DNA of 64,000 bases. Origin: Orientallactaga sibirica. Lineage: Eukaryota; Chordata; Mammalia; Rodentia; Dipodidae. Numbering within the stretch: the first letter of the stretch is position 1; every line of letters starts with the position of its first letter. Under the pieces are notes generated by a model. That model saw only the letters and a program-made list of their open reading frames with translations. It made no database searches and was not told the DNA's origin. Positions 23,688-35,985 of the stretch are shown piece after piece. The stretch covers positions 1-64,000 of the forward strand of contig JAEOAD010000663.1 of NCBI GenBank assembly GCA_036365145.1, given 5' to 3'. Made by a program: the position numbers and the translations under genes.

Positions 23688-24267
23688 TGTTGGGCACTAT
23701 GTAAAAGATTCTGGCCTAGAGGAAAAATGGATAAAACTAAAGTTTCAAGCACTGTCTCTAACTTCCTGCTGAGCATGACACAGCACCTTGCATGGCTGAT
23801 GCAGTCCTACCTTCCCTGCACCATCCCCACACCCTCCTAACGTTCGTTGGACGGTTCCACGCACGGTTTCCTTGTGAACAGCTCATGTCTCCGTAGCGTT
23901 CCTCCTAAACAATACTCTCCTGACTAGAACAGCCCATGTCTCCATAGTGTCCCTCACAAACAATTCTCTCCCGATTAGCACGCCACTGCTGACCTTTACA
24001 CCTATTGGCTCCCCTGTTGCTACCAGGAAAAGTTTCTTTGGAAAGTCCCTTTCTATTCTTTGGCATTTTCCTATATATACCTGTCTTGATATACAATAAA
24101 CGAGATCCTGCTTTGACAGCCTCCAGACTCGGTGTGGTGGTTAGTTCCTCTGGCGCCTAGGAGGAAGGGCTGAGTCGTCGACACTCATCATCCCATTCAG
24201 CCCCAGAGAGGGACTGGCTGGACCAGTCCCCCTTCACTACGGCCTCTACCTGTCGGAGGGTCCGACA
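23688..24267 (+). mobile_element. Solo LTR, ERV-type, 580 bp
   Basis: It begins TG ('tgttgggcac') and ends CA ('gggtccgaca'), with the 5-bp duplication 'gcgca' on both sides (23683-23687 and 24268-24272). Promoter-like signals are 'ctatatatac' at 24071 and 'aataaa' at 24095-24100, in the order expected of an LTR on the plus strand. The empty paralogous site is at about 36281-36295. No internal retroviral sequence remains, so it arose by LTR-LTR recombination. Family not determined; the short TSD is compatible with ERVK-like or ERV1-like elements. Confidence 0.85.
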
Positions 24268-24419
24268 GCGCAAAGTACACGAAAAATGGTTATATTAATC
24301 AAAAATTATTTACAGAGTCTTTAAAAACATGGAAATGCTTATTTCCCTGATTTGATCACTACACACTGTACACTCACTGAATTATGACACTGTATTCCAT
24401 GCTTTTTAAAAAAAAATTT

Positions 24420-24850
24420 TAATATTTATTTTTATTTTGGAGAGAGACACAGACATACACAGAGAGATAAGGAGAGGAAGACAGAGAATGGGCGAGCCAG
24501 CAGCCTCTCAGCTGCTGTGAACTAAATCCAGATGTGTGCGCCCCCTTGTAGGCAAGTGTGGCATTGCACCCTTGCGTCACTTTGCATCTGGCTAAACGTG
24601 GGACCTGGAGATTGGAACTGGCATTCTTAGGCTTAGGAGGCAGGCACCTTAACCGCTAAGCCATCTCTGCAGCCCCATAATTTTTTACAATTAAAATAAT
24701 TTGAAAGCCGGGCATGGTGGTGCTCGCCTTTAATCCCAGCACTCTGGAGGCAAAGGTAGGAGGACCGCCATGAGTTCAAGGCCACCATGAGACTACATAG
24801 TTAATTCCAGGTCAGCCTGGGCCAGAGTGAGACCCTACCTCGAAAAACCA
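24420..24850. mobile_element. ID-like SINE (minus, long subtype) and B1 (plus), private to duplicate A
   Basis: 24420-24677 is a reversed ID-like SINE with an extra internal segment ('gcattgcacccttgcgtcac') not seen in the common form. 24705-24850 is a plus-strand B1 flanked by 'aataatttgaaa'. Duplicate B reads through both points without interruption ('tccataattttttac', 'aataatttgaaaaattg'), so both inserted after duplication. Confidence 0.85.
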
Positions 24851-25322
24851 AAAAATAATAATAATAATTTGAAAAATTAAAAAGTAGAGACAGATGGTAA
24901 CTGTGCTCGTTGAACAGATGAGCAACAAATCCCTAAAAGCACTCCTACTATGGATCTTTGTGTCATAGAGATGATTTGAGAGAGAGAGAGATCTCATTAG
25001 TTCTTTTAGGGATAAAGGTAGAAAATATTTGTTTATATAGTTAAGAAATAGCTTTGTTTCCTACAACCACAAAGCCAGAAGATCATTTTATGATATGTAT
25101 AACCCAAAGTCACTGTATGAAAACTTTTCAGTGAATATTTGATTTTATATTAGACATGTTAACTTCAAGTGATTAATTAATCTTGCCTTTCCAAACCAAC
25201 CTATTTCCATACAAACCAACAATCGTCTCCTCACCAAATTCTGACCCAAAAACACAGACAGCACATTTTATTTCATAGCAGATGAAAAACAGGATAGTGA
25301 AAGCATGCACACAAAGACTTAC

Positions 25323-25425
25323 CGAGGTGTACAAGAGTCCCTCACTGTTCACTGCCAAATACAGCTTGGTTTGAACTCCTTCAATAGCCATCACTCGAAG
25401 ACCCACAGGGATGCATTAAATAGAG
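25323..25425 (-). pseudogene. FGF13: FGF13 exon 3-like pseudo-exon, copy A
   Basis: On the minus strand a pyrimidine-rich acceptor ending 'gaattttcag' is followed by 103 bases and a consensus donor 'gtaagt'. The frame after the 5' defect reads GLRVMAIEG then [18 protein letters not shown]. This matches exon 3 of the FGF homologous factors, and the '[16 protein letters not shown]' spelling is that of FGF13 and not of FGF11, 12 or 14. FHF exon 3 is 104 bp, and the missing base lies near the 5' end (the Asn-Leu-Ile region reads 'aatgcatcc'), so the upstream frame is broken. FGF13 is an intracellular regulator of voltage-gated sodium channels and microtubules. Introns are retained, so this is duplicated, not retroposed. 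Confidence 0.88.
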
Positions 25426-25802
25426 CTGAAAATTCATAGAAAGTGAAAAGGTTACACTTCTTGATTTCATAGTTTTCCAATGTGTTCCACGGGAGAATCT
25501 GGCTCCCTAAAGGTAGTATGGACTGGACAAGTATATAAATAGACATGTAGCTACATAAAAACTAAAGCCTCATTCTACCTTCTCGTGTACTGACTCATGG
25601 TTTCCATTACAGTCATTTAACTGGGGCTATAAGTACATATTCTCAAACACTCCAGGTACAATGGAAGACTCTAGACTCAGTACCCTAGTTTATAGAATCA
25701 GAATGAGGAATATTAATGCTTCTTGAGTGACCTGCCACCAGGAATTGTTTTGCACGTTAAATACCATCATCCTTTATAAAACTAAACTATTTTAAATGAA
25801 TT

Positions 25803-26008
25803 TTTTTCTTAAATTTATTTACTTGAGACAGAGAGAGAGAGAAAGAGAGGGAGAGAGAATGGGCATGTCACGGCCTTCAGCTGCAGCAAACGAACTCCAG
25901 ATGCATGTGACACGTCGTGCATCTGGCTTCCACGGGTACTAGGGAATAGATCCTCTGACCATTGGCTTTGTAGGCAAGTACCTTAACCACTAAGCCATCT
26001 CTCCAGTC
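25803..26008 (-). mobile_element. ID-like SINE shared by duplicates A and B
   Basis: Reversed ID-like SINE with a GAGA run and 'taaccactaagccatctctc' head complement. Its ortholog-like partner is at 37378-37585, so it predates the duplication. An L1 tail later inserted at its edge in duplicate B. Confidence 0.85.
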
Positions 26009-26304
26009 AAAAGCTAAGCTTTAAAATGCTTCCCTAGGTAGCTGGCCAAATTTACACAGCCAAGGTCAAAGATATCAGTCAGCTGGGAAGTGATTCCTAT
26101 ATTCTTAGAAGAGACATTATTGGTCCAATATCTTCATGTAAATAATCCATATAATTTCCAATCTAACCCCCTTCCCAACATATCTAGACCTTGCAATGAT
26201 AAGTCATATTCTAGCAGAGAAGATTTTATTAAAGAACAGAAATTTTCCAAGTCACTCTTGAGAGGGGTCCTAGCTTTTAGTCTTGCAGAACAAAGATTAA
26301 ATCA

Positions 26305-26455
26305 AGAAAAACAAGGAGGCAAGTTTTGTGGTGCATGCCTTTAATCCCAGCTCTTGAAACACTGAGGCAGGAGGTTCATCATGAGTTTGAGGTCAGCCTG
26401 GGGCTACAGAGTGAGTTCCAGGATACCCCACACTAGAGTAAGACACTGACTCAAA
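26305..26455 (+). mobile_element. B1-like SINE, diverged, shared by both duplicates
   Basis: Degenerate B1 ('catgcctttaatcccagctc ... gtgagttccagga'). The partner in duplicate B is at 39450-39570, which has lost part of the middle. Confidence 0.75.
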
Positions 26456-27189
26456 AAGAAGGTGTATTTTATCAATTATTTTCCTGCAAAATAGTTACAA
26501 GTGGGAATCCAAATGGTGCCAATGAGGCCTTCATCTCTTCATTGGAAGGTCTGACTGCATGAAACTTACACCCAAGCTCTCCTCACAACCACACACCACT
26601 CACTGGAAACAAACAGTGGGTGTGCTCACACTACTAGCTGTATACTCCCTCCCACACCATGAACAAAAAGAAGACAGTACATTTTTAGACCATAGGGCTT
26701 ATCACAAACATCTTTTGAAAATAGCCTGTGCACCTTTCTCTCAGGAGTCATGGACCAAGCGTAATGAATTTTGTCTTGTTTTCTAAGTTTACTGAGGGTG
26801 ATACATTGGTCCATTATTTCCATGAACAAAAATATAAAGATGTCAGTGCATGCTTAAGAAGACTGTTTTCGGGATCACTCGTTTCTGTGTGAATATATTC
26901 TCTGCAGTAGATAGAATAACATGGATGCAAAATATTATGAGGGAGGAAGAACTCCTTCCTGAGCCTACAGTGTATCTTTCCCTTAAAATTAAGGTACTTA
27001 ACAAAGAGAAGCTAGGACATACTGTACAGTTCAAAGTACAAGTGTTCCTACCACAAGCCACTGGTGGCGCTTTATTCAATACTTGTCATATTAAAATCTG
27101 TGCCCTTTTGTTACGTGACATAAAGGAAACTAATTTCACAGATTGCAAGACAGAATTCTGTGCTGCATCTGACAATGCAATGTACAGGA

Positions 27190-28210
27190 GTGAACCCTGC
27201 ATTCGGCTGGCTTGGTATTCATAAGTTCTTTGGAGTAAATGCAGGAAACAGAATTGCCCACAAATGAACAAATGTGTTGCACCATTTCACCTGATTTCTG
27301 AGGCCAACTTGGATGCTGTTCTACCCTGAGCTGCCACTATGATGGAACGCTTTCTTTAAAGGGTCCCTCGACCTTCTTTTCTAATGCTTTCAGAGCTGAT
27401 GTAGATGCAAAATCAAATGGCGACTTATTCCCAATGCACCTGTCCTCTTCACCTGCCTGACCTCCCAACAATTTCAGTCTCAGCAACAAAGAAACTCTTA
27501 TGCTTGTGAGCCCAGTAGACTGGAACCACCTGAGACTTCCCATGTCTTCCATTCACAGAGATGCCACTACTGCTCCTCTGTCCCTTATCCCCAGTCTTGA
27601 ACTGCTTCATCAGAATGATGGATGCCTGTCTGCAAAGCTGGGTGGAGATTTACAGAATGATGCCAAGAGTTCTGAAATCCCCTGCCTTTGCAAATTCAGC
27701 TTTCCCAAAAGTAAAGGACAACTCCGATTCATAGGGGTGAAAACTCCTGCTTTGTCTGTCTGGAACACCATGACAGTTTACCTGGCCTTGTTCATCACTA
27801 CAGTCCCACCACTTGGTATAGAACTCATACAGTCTATGCTTTAGTCAAAATCCACTGACAGTGACTGATGAATGACAGATGTGTACTGATTCTGAGGAAG
27901 GCGGTGTTTCCCAGCTCAGAATGTGCAATAGGTTAATTTCTGGGAACCAGGAAATGATGCGATCCCATTGAAGGAAGGGTCACATGAAGCTTTGACCAGG
28001 GTCAGATATTCAGGTGAGCCAATGTTCACTTGGGCCTACTACCAAGGGTCCTTGTTTTCCAACTCATTTTGGAACCCTGATCTAGAGTATATATATATAT
28101 GTATATTACTAAAGAAGGGCAAAGTTTTGATTCAAGAAAGGAACAGACTTTAAAAGGAATTAGAGGATTTTGAGGAGACAAGGAGAAATTTCTCATGTTC
28201 TTTTTCTTGC
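27190..28210. other. Unique sequence between duplicate A and the tandem duplication
   Basis: About 1 kb with no SINE and ordinary base composition. It holds a 114-codon plus-strand frame (27500-27844) and a 71-codon minus-strand frame (27337-27552). Neither shows a recognisable domain or flanking splice signals that I can defend. It could be intron or a decayed exon of another gene. Confidence 0.5.
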
Positions 28211-29378
28211 AAGTTAAATCAGGTTAACATTATACGTGTCCATATTTTAGCTATTTTCTAATATTGAAAATAATTCTTTGGAACTACATAACACTTTCAG
28301 GATTGACAAAGCTCTTAAGGAACTTGTCTTATGTGAAGTGCATGAGAACAGGTGAGAGAGCCAGAGTAGATATTGACAGGCTCCATTTTACAAACCAGAA
28401 AACATTCTCATCAACTTGCTTAACACCATGAAATTAATTGATTTATTAATCTGTATAGAATTACCTCCAAAGAGAAAGTGAGGTGGCTTAAAATTTTTTT
28501 TTAAATCAGAGTCACTGAAAACACAAGGACAAGAACATTGGAATAAATGAGTAAGGGTCCATAGAAGATGCCAGTAGAGTTTCAAACCAAGGTTTCTTAC
28601 CCCTCCTCTCACTCCCTTTCATCTCTATTAGGCTGCCACAGAAACTGTGTGATCCACTGAGTGTTGACTGACAGTTTTGTTGGCATTCAAAAAATAAAAA
28701 TACACAATGCCAGCCAAAGCAGTAATTTTGACTGCATACAGCATGTTGCCCAGCATCTATTGAAATAATATTCATGAAACGTAAGCACTGCAACATCTAA
28801 TCCAAACATGAATTCCTGTAACTATCCTGCTTGGACTAGAAACTTAATCAATCAATAGACAGAGGCGAGTTGAAATGAGCAGAGTGAACAATGAAAATTG
28901 GTCCATGAAATGTCAAGAGATTGTTTTGCAGAGTTGCATAGAAGTCATAAAAGAGGTGGTTGTTTCTGAGGTAAACTAATTCACTTGTGATCACAAAACA
29001 TTTTACAGATGTCCACCTGTTCCTGTATTTTGATGAGAGTTTAAACAACGACATGGCTTTATCTGTTTTTTTTCCTAGACACATTTAACATCGATTAACT
29101 ACTTAAAGCTTCTGATTTAGTTTGTATTTACAATATCTTTATATGTGCCAAAAAGTACTTTTGCTCTGCTTGCCACCTCAAAAGAACAGTATTTGATAAA
29201 TCCTCTTCCCTTTGCATGCCACATATTCTCTCAAGTGTTCTCATGGTATCAGCAATCACCATGAGATAACACCTAAGTGTTTTTTGTCATTTACTTTCTT
29301 TTCATAAACCATAGGTAAATAATTTCCTGTCTATTGCCAATTGTTTCCAGTTATCACCTTCATTAAAATCTGCCCTTT

Positions 29379-29445
<67 letters not shown>

Positions 29446-29850
29446 GTTTTTCGAGGTATAGTCTCACTCGGGCCCAGGCTGACCTGGAATTAACTATGTA
29501 GTCTCAGGGTGGCCTCGAACTCTCAGCGATCCTCCTACCTCTGCCTCCACGCCACGCTCCCCTTTTCTATTTTATTTCTATTTGGTTAATAGCTTTACCA
29601 TCTAAATGCCAAAGGTCAAGTCGCCTTTGTCTTTTAAGACACCCAATGTCCCTTTGAGCACTATTGCAAAAATTTGGTCTACCTGGAAGCACTTTATATC
29701 TATCTATGCAGTGAATGCTGATACATAGGATGCTCCTGCTTCCCTTCTAAATGAAATCAACTGACACATCATAATTATTTCACTTATAAAATCAATCAAT
29801 TCTTTTATTGATCTTCTTTTAGCCACTTCCATTGCAATGACTGTAAGAAA
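28210..29850. repeat. Core tandem duplication, unit 1
   Basis: Matches 30108-31549 along its length with scattered substitutions. Landmarks are 'ttaacattata', 'aacgacatggcttta' and 'tgcatgccacatattctctc'. It carries a private B1 (29382-29559). Short minus-strand frames are shared in places (for example around 'MEVAKRRSIKEL' at about 29.8 and 31.5 kb) but are otherwise interrupted. I cannot assign a source gene. Confidence 0.85.
29382..29559 (-). mobile_element. B1 inserted in unit 1 only
   Basis: A long T-run (the A tail of a minus-strand element) followed by a reversed B1 lacking its extreme 5' end. Flanking duplication 'cccttttct' lies at 29373-29381 and 29560-29568. The empty site is intact in unit 2 at 31259-31267. 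Confidence 0.92.
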
Positions 29851-29851
29851 G

Positions 29852-30108
29852 GTGCTGGAGCCCCCAGGCAGATTCAAACAGTACCTGAGTGGTGAGTGAG
29901 GATTAAGGAAAAATAAAGACAAGAGAGACAAAAGATAACTTGGGAGGGCTGTCTGTCAAAGAAGGACATACATGGATAGTACATATTGGAATATACAGGA
30001 CCTGTGCCAGGTTTGGATTACAAGTGGGCAGAAGTAATACTCCAGCATTAAACTCTATAGCAGGGGACTACCTCTTTATAAGAGGGAAGGTGAAAGTTAA
30101 ATGGTGTT
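29852..30108. mobile_element. LTR fragment plus spacer at the tandem-duplication junction
   Basis: 29852-29960 matches the 5' part of the 373-bp LTR at 38909 ('caggcagattcaaacagtac', 'gaggattaaggaaaaa'). The remainder to 30108 has no match that I see. The fragment sits exactly at the breakpoint between the two tandem units, so the LTR may have been involved in or disrupted by the rearrangement. Confidence 0.7.
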
Positions 30109-31549
30109 AACATTATAAGTGTCCATATTTTACCTATTTTCTAATATTGAAAATAATTCTTTGGAACTACACAACACTTTCAGGATTGACAAAGCTCTTA
30201 AGAAACTTGTCTTATATAATGTGCATGAGAACAGGTGAGAGAGCCAGAGTAGATACTGTCAGGCTCCATTTTACAAACCAGAAAACATTCTCATCAACTT
30301 GCTTAACACCATGCAATTAATTAATTTATTAATCTGTACAGAATTACCTCCAAAGAGAAAGTAAGATGGCTTACAAAAAAATTTTTTTTGAACGCAGAGT
30401 CACTGAAACACAAGGACAAGAACATTGGAATAAAGGAGTAAGGGTCCATAGAGGATGCCAGTAGAGTTTCCAACCAAGGTTTCTGATGCCTCCTCTCACT
30501 CCCTTTCATCTCTATTAGGCTGCCACGGAAACTGTGTGATCCACTGAGTGATGACTCACAGTTTTGTTGTCATTCAAAAAATAAAAATACACAATGCCAG
30601 CCAAAGCAGTAATTTTGACTGCATACAGCATGTTTTCCAGCATCTATTGAAATAATATTCCATGATATATAAGCACTGAAACATCTAATCCAAACATGAA
30701 TTCCTGTAATTATCCTGCTTTGACTAGAAACTTAACCAATCAATAGACAGAGGTGAGTTGAAATGAGGAGAGTCCACAAAGAAAATTGGTCCCTAAAATG
30801 TCACAGGCCTGAGATTGTTTTTCAGATTTGCATAGAGGTCATGAAAGAGGTGGCTGTGTCTGTGGTAAACTAATTCACTTGTGATCACAAAACATTTTAC
30901 AGATGTCCACCTGTTCCTGTATTTTGATGAGAATTTAAACAACGACATGGCTTTATTTGTTTTTTCCTAGACACATTTGACATATATTAACTGCATAAAG
31001 CTTCTGATTTAGTTTGTATTTGCAATATCTTTTTATGTGCGCCTAAAAGTACTTTCCTCTGCTTGCCACCTCAAAAGAACAGTATTTGATAAATCCTCTT
31101 CCCTTTGCATGCCACATATTCTCTCAAGTGTTCTCATGGTATCAGCAATCACCATGACACCTAAGTGTTTTTGTTATTTACTTTCTTTTCATAAACCATA
31201 GGTAAATCTTTTCATGTCTATTACCAACTGTTTCTAGTCATCACCTTCATCAAATCTGCCCTTTTCTATTTTATTTCTATTTGGTTAATAGTTTTACCCA
31301 CATAAATGCCAAAGGTCAACTCGCCAGTCTCTTTTGAGACACCCAATGTCCCTTTGAGCACTACTGCACAAATTTGTTCTACCTGGAAGCACTTTATATC
31401 TATCTATGCAGTGAATGTTAACACATATGATGGTCCTGCTTCCTTCCAAATGAAATCAGCCAACACATCATAATTATTTTACTTATAAGATCACTCAATT
31501 CTTTTATCGATCTTCTTTTAGCCACTTCCATTGCAATGGCTGTAAGGAG
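30108..31549. repeat. Core tandem duplication, unit 2
   Basis: Direct copy of 28210-29850 without the B1. It ends at 'caatggctgtaagga', where unit 1 instead runs into the LTR fragment. Confidence 0.85.
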
Positions 31550-33070
31550 GGCCATTAGATATTTGTCCTGTCCTATTTTATCTCTTTGCATGGTGCATAG
31601 CATTTTCTAAAGTTTCATAGATTTATGGAAGATAATGATGCATATTTTATTGCCTTCTCTTGATGAATTCATGAGGTTTCATTAAGCATTGTAGTGTCAG
31701 CAACATCAATTGCTCAAGTTATTAATGTGGAACACTGTCCTAATAGGGTGTGCTCACTACGTGGGAGGGGGGTGATGACTATGTAGAAGGGACGTGAAGA
31801 CATAATCAATACCAAATAATAGGAAGAATTGGAAATTCATCCTGAAGAAGATTCTGACTTAATTTCTGGAACTAACATATTTTAATATTTCCCCTAAAGG
31901 AACCCCAGGATCATCTGGAATCTTTCCTACTTCATGAAAACATAATGGTTTGTCCTTACTAGGAAATAAATATAGAATGTTCCATATTTTGCTACCTTTT
32001 AGCTTGCACGTCACAGATAGGAAACCCAGCAATCTACAGTGCAGAGTCCCCTGAGAAGCTTTTCTTAGAAATGAGCTCACATAGACATTTACCAGTTTGC
32101 TGAAATAATGGTCAATTGGAATGGTAGGATCTGTATTTTTAGTATCAGTTCCCTAAAGTTAGTAACAAATACTCTAGTTTTCTTGAGTCGAGGACCCTGA
32201 CATACTACCTACTTGACATGAGTTCCCTACTTGTATTATTTTCAAAATGTGCGATTTTAAAAATTTATATCTTGCATGATTTATATTTTATTTTATTTCA
32301 TTTTATTTGAGAGAGAGAGAGAGGCAGATTTGTTGAGCAAATGGGCATACCAGAGCCTTTTGCCACTGCAAACGAACTCCAGATGCATGTGCTGCTTTGT
32401 GAATTTAGCTTACGTGAGGAATGACACCGGACCCTTGGGCTTCACAGACAAGCACCTTAACCACTGAACAATCTCTCCAGCCCACACGATTTATTTTTAA
32501 TCAACATTTTTTATCACAGCACCAATAACAGTGATAACGAATCAGAAAATTTCTGTGTGTATTACCAGTAATAACTTCGCATACTCAAGAGAACACACGT
32601 GGTTCTATTGCATCCCATCCCATGCCTACATATTAGTTCCTGAAAGTATTTCTTTTACTAAAATCCTACTTTGACTATAACCCTGTTGTTCTAAAAGAGA
32701 TCATTTAAAGTCAGAATCATCCACTATTAAATTATCCTACCATTAAGGTACAAGTCTGAAAAATAAATCATGTTTCCTATCATTTATACTAATAGCATTG
32801 GGTTAATAATAAAGTGACACATTTCACAATTCTTACAATGTATTCAAATCTTTCTTTTAGGAAAAATAATAATAGTCCCAGTATTTCTTTAAAAAGGGAA
32901 TGAATGGCCGGAAAGGTGGCACATGCCTTTAATCCCAGCACTTGGGAGGCAGAGGTAGGAGGATTGCCATGAGTTGGAGGCCATCCTGAGACTACATAGT
33001 GAATTCCAGGTCAGCCTGAGCTACAGTGAGACCCTACCTTTGAAAAAAAAAAAGAAAAGAAAGAAAGAAA
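31550..33070. other. Unique sequence with one ID-like SINE and one B1
   Basis: Mostly non-repetitive AT-rich DNA. A minus ID-like SINE lies at 32285-32487 and a plus B1 at 32905-33045, the latter shared with 22045-22195. A 73-codon minus-strand frame (31859-32080) has no recognisable domain and no paralog in the window. Confidence 0.6.
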
Positions 33071-33832
33071 AAACACGAATGAAATGGTGTTGACAAGAAT
33101 GCTGGCAGTGAACAGGGTTTGAGATACAGGGTGATGAATGGCCCTTTATGGTAGTGATTGTCTCTCATTTCTCCTTCCCATCGTGGCCCTGAAAAGCAAA
33201 GATACTCCACAGTTTCCACCATGTCTGCCAAGACTCTTTCTAGGTATCTGGATTTGAAGTGAATTTAGGGAAAAAAGAGAGAAAACTGAATGCAGATTAA
33301 GAGTTTTATTGGCAGCTTGAGGAATTGATCTGTATTCTCTCTCTCTCTCTCTCTCTCTATCTCTATCTCTCTCCATATATATATTGCTAGCTAGACTTTG
33401 TATGATTGCATCATGTGTTGTTACAATGATTTCCTTTCCTCCCTGCCCCCATTCCAAGGAGGCCTTCCTCAGTGGTATTGATGGTATTCACCATGGGGTT
33501 GTGTGTTATGAGTTGTGAGAACAGCAGTCATTCATTGTGTGTGGTGGGGACAATGTCTCTGGATATCACCTCCCCCAAAGTGGCTCTTACAATCCTTCCA
33601 CCCTCCCTCTTCTGAAAAATTTCCTAAGCTGCTGAGAGCTAAACACCAAAGTAGATTTAAAATACACCCACCAAGGCTCAGGGAATAACCCCTTTAATGC
33701 TACTTCATAGGCAGTTTGCAAAGCAATTTTCTCCATTTTCAATGCCCTGTTCTTTTCATAAAACATAGGAATACAGTATAAACACTTAGAGAATTTATAT
33801 ATTTGATAGTCTTTTATAAAATCAAACTAGAT

Positions 33833-35527
33833 TGAGGAGGGACACAGGTTGTTTGTGGAAAAATAGGTCTAGTGAACTCCTTCAATCAGGAGATAAGGAG
33901 AGGAGAGATCCTTCTCTGATCTCTAGAAAAGTGGAGATCGAAAGTGCAGATTTAAGGACATTTCTGCTTTTTTACTTTCAGGGCCCAGTCACCCTAAACT
34001 AACCTAACAAAGCTACCTGACTCCTCCTCACTGGGATCACAGGTGCAGAGGATGCCTGTGGCTTCAGCATCCATCTCATGACAATCATGCTACCGTGAGC
34101 CACATGCCAAGTATGGATAAAGATGTAGTGCAGGAACCATTGAACTGTGAAGAATGCGCTGGATGGTAATGAAGAAGTCTCTGCCATGGACTGGGTGCCG
34201 CCTACAAATTCGTCTGTGCCTGCACGTGATCCATGGAACTGTAAAGAATATGCTGGGTGATAATGAAGAAGTCTCTGTGATAGACTAACAACCAATTTAT
34301 CTGTGCCTGCACTTCCTCCGCAGGGGAGAACATCCTCTTTATGGTAGCATCTGGAGCCAGACTTTATGGACCTCAGCTTTAATGTCCCAAAGCGAGTAGA
34401 TGACATGTCTAATTATTGGTGGGAGTAAGCAGACACCACGTATGATACAGATACCCAAAGCTGCGATATTTCCTACCCAAGAAGTAAATGAAGACCATGA
34501 CGGCCATGAAGATCTATTCCAGGAACATAAACTAAGTTACATGGGACTTGGAGAATCGAACTGGGGTCCTTAGGCTTCGCAGCCATGGTCCTTAACTGAT
34601 AAGCCATCTCTCAAGCCCTTTTATTTTTAGGATTTTATTTAGTTATTTGATTTAGAGAGAACATGGGCATGCCAGGACTTCTAGCTACTACAAAAACCTG
34701 CTGGAGCTGAGCTTCAAGCCTCCTCCATGTGAACCAGCTGACAGAAAGTTGGAAAAGGCTACCCTGCATGCAGTTTAAAGGAGAGAGAAGACACCAGTGA
34801 ACGTACTCAACAGTGAACACTGCAAGCTTTAAATTTAGTCAGCCAGGCCAAATGAGCCAATGGGTGCAACAGTGGCATGTCTCTCTTATGGGGAAACAAA
34901 CTGCTCTCTAATTGGACTGGAGGCCCACTCCATGGGAGGGAATACATCCCTGATACTAAAAACCTATGACACAGGTAGTCATGAGCCCTACGGGTGTAAT
35001 GTCTGCTGGTGTTACACTAAATGTATATACAATGCTCACCAAAATGCCCAGTAGGCTCTTCTCTTAATGTCCACACCCATATATTAATGCTACTCTCACT
35101 TGTGGTTAGAGAAGCTTTTCTTTTCAGATGGTGGTGACCTTGGGATGACTCAGAAGGCACCATGGTGCTGAGAAGTGACAGAGGAGTGCTCAGCCCTGAA
35201 ACATCTCAAACCCACCTTCTAGGCTAAGGGCCCATTGCAAAAAAAGAGGTTGGAAAGAATATAAGAGCCAAAGGAAGAATAGGATTCCTTACAACATGCT
35301 CCTCCAGACACAAAACGGCCTGGATATTCATGACCTTGCAGTTCCTGATCCTTATAATAGGAGGAAAAGATCATGACATCAAACTGAAAAGAGACTGATT
35401 GAGAGGGGGAGGGGGATAAGATGGAGAGTGAAGTTTCAAAGGGGAAAGGGAGGAAGAGGGAAGTACCATGGGATACTGTCTACAATTAAAGAAGTTGTCA
35501 ATAAATATGAATTTAAAATAATTTTTA
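33833..35527 (+). mobile_element. 5'-truncated L1 3' end (about 1.7 kb)
   Basis: Flanked by the duplication 'aaatcaaactagat' (33818-33832 approx. and 35528-35542). The empty site in duplicate A is at about 22903-22916. The 3' portion resembles the 3' UTR of rodent L1s: 'gtggcatgtct', 'attggactggaggcccactc', a GA-rich tract at 35395-35460 and 'gttgtcaataaatatgaa' near the end. Around 34130-34320 there is an internal tandem repeat of about 93 bases. A reversed ID-like SINE fragment lies at 34530-34625. No ORF2 protein domain is recognisable. Confidence 0.8.
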
Positions 35528-35564
35528 AAAATCAAACTAGATCTACTTATAAAAAGAAAATCTT

Positions 35565-35985
35565 GAACTGGGCATGGTGGCACACACCTTTAATCCCTGC
35601 ACTCTACAGGCAGAGGTATGAAGACTGCAGCAACTTTGAGGCCACCCTGAGAATACATAATGAATTCCAGGTCAGGCTGGGCTAGAGGGAAACCTTTCCT
35701 TGAAAAACAAAACAAACAAAAATCCCTGGGAACTGTAAATACAGAATATAACCATGATTGTAGAAAGCTCTGCTGAGCAGTGCTATCTAGACAGCCAGGC
35801 CTTACAATGTTATACATTTGCAATTAATCAGTCAACGTTAAAAAAATGAAATAAAATCATTGAACATGGTTACACCTTTACTCACAAAGAGGTAGGAGGA
35901 TTGCTGTGAGTTTGAGGCCAGTTTGAGACTAAATAGTGAATTGCAAATCAGCCTGGGCTATAGCAAGACCCTACTTCAAAATAAA
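35565..35985 (+). mobile_element. Two B1s shared with duplicate A
   Basis: 35565-35705 and the diverged 35855-35985 correspond to 22940-23082 and 23260-23385. Confidence 0.8.

Larger units (their letters stand above)
22245..27190 (-). repeat. Core segmental duplicate A (contains FGF13 exon 3-like)
   Basis: Collinear with 33070-40490 once private insertions are removed. Shared landmarks are 'gacaagaatgctggcagtga', 'gcagtgctatctagacag', the exon 3-like sequence and an intergenic stretch ending 'gcaatgtacagga'. Insertions private to this copy are the solo LTR (23688-24267), an ID-like SINE (24420-24677) and a B1 (24705-24850). Orientation is given by the FGF13-like exon. Confidence 0.85.

Noticed and set aside
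23688..24267. An intact endogenous retrovirus
   Set aside because: Only LTR sequence is present between the target-site duplications; no primer-binding site plus internal coding region follows.
26843..27079. 78-codon minus-strand frame with Cys spacing reminiscent of an integrin-alpha segment, partly shared with 40121-40384
   Set aside because: The C-terminal halves of the two copies lie in different frames, no other integrin-like sequence is nearby, and I could not match it with confidence.
27500..27844. 114-codon frame with a hydrophobic stretch, briefly considered as a type II lectin-like receptor
   Set aside because: No lectin-domain motifs follow and the resemblance was limited to a few residues.
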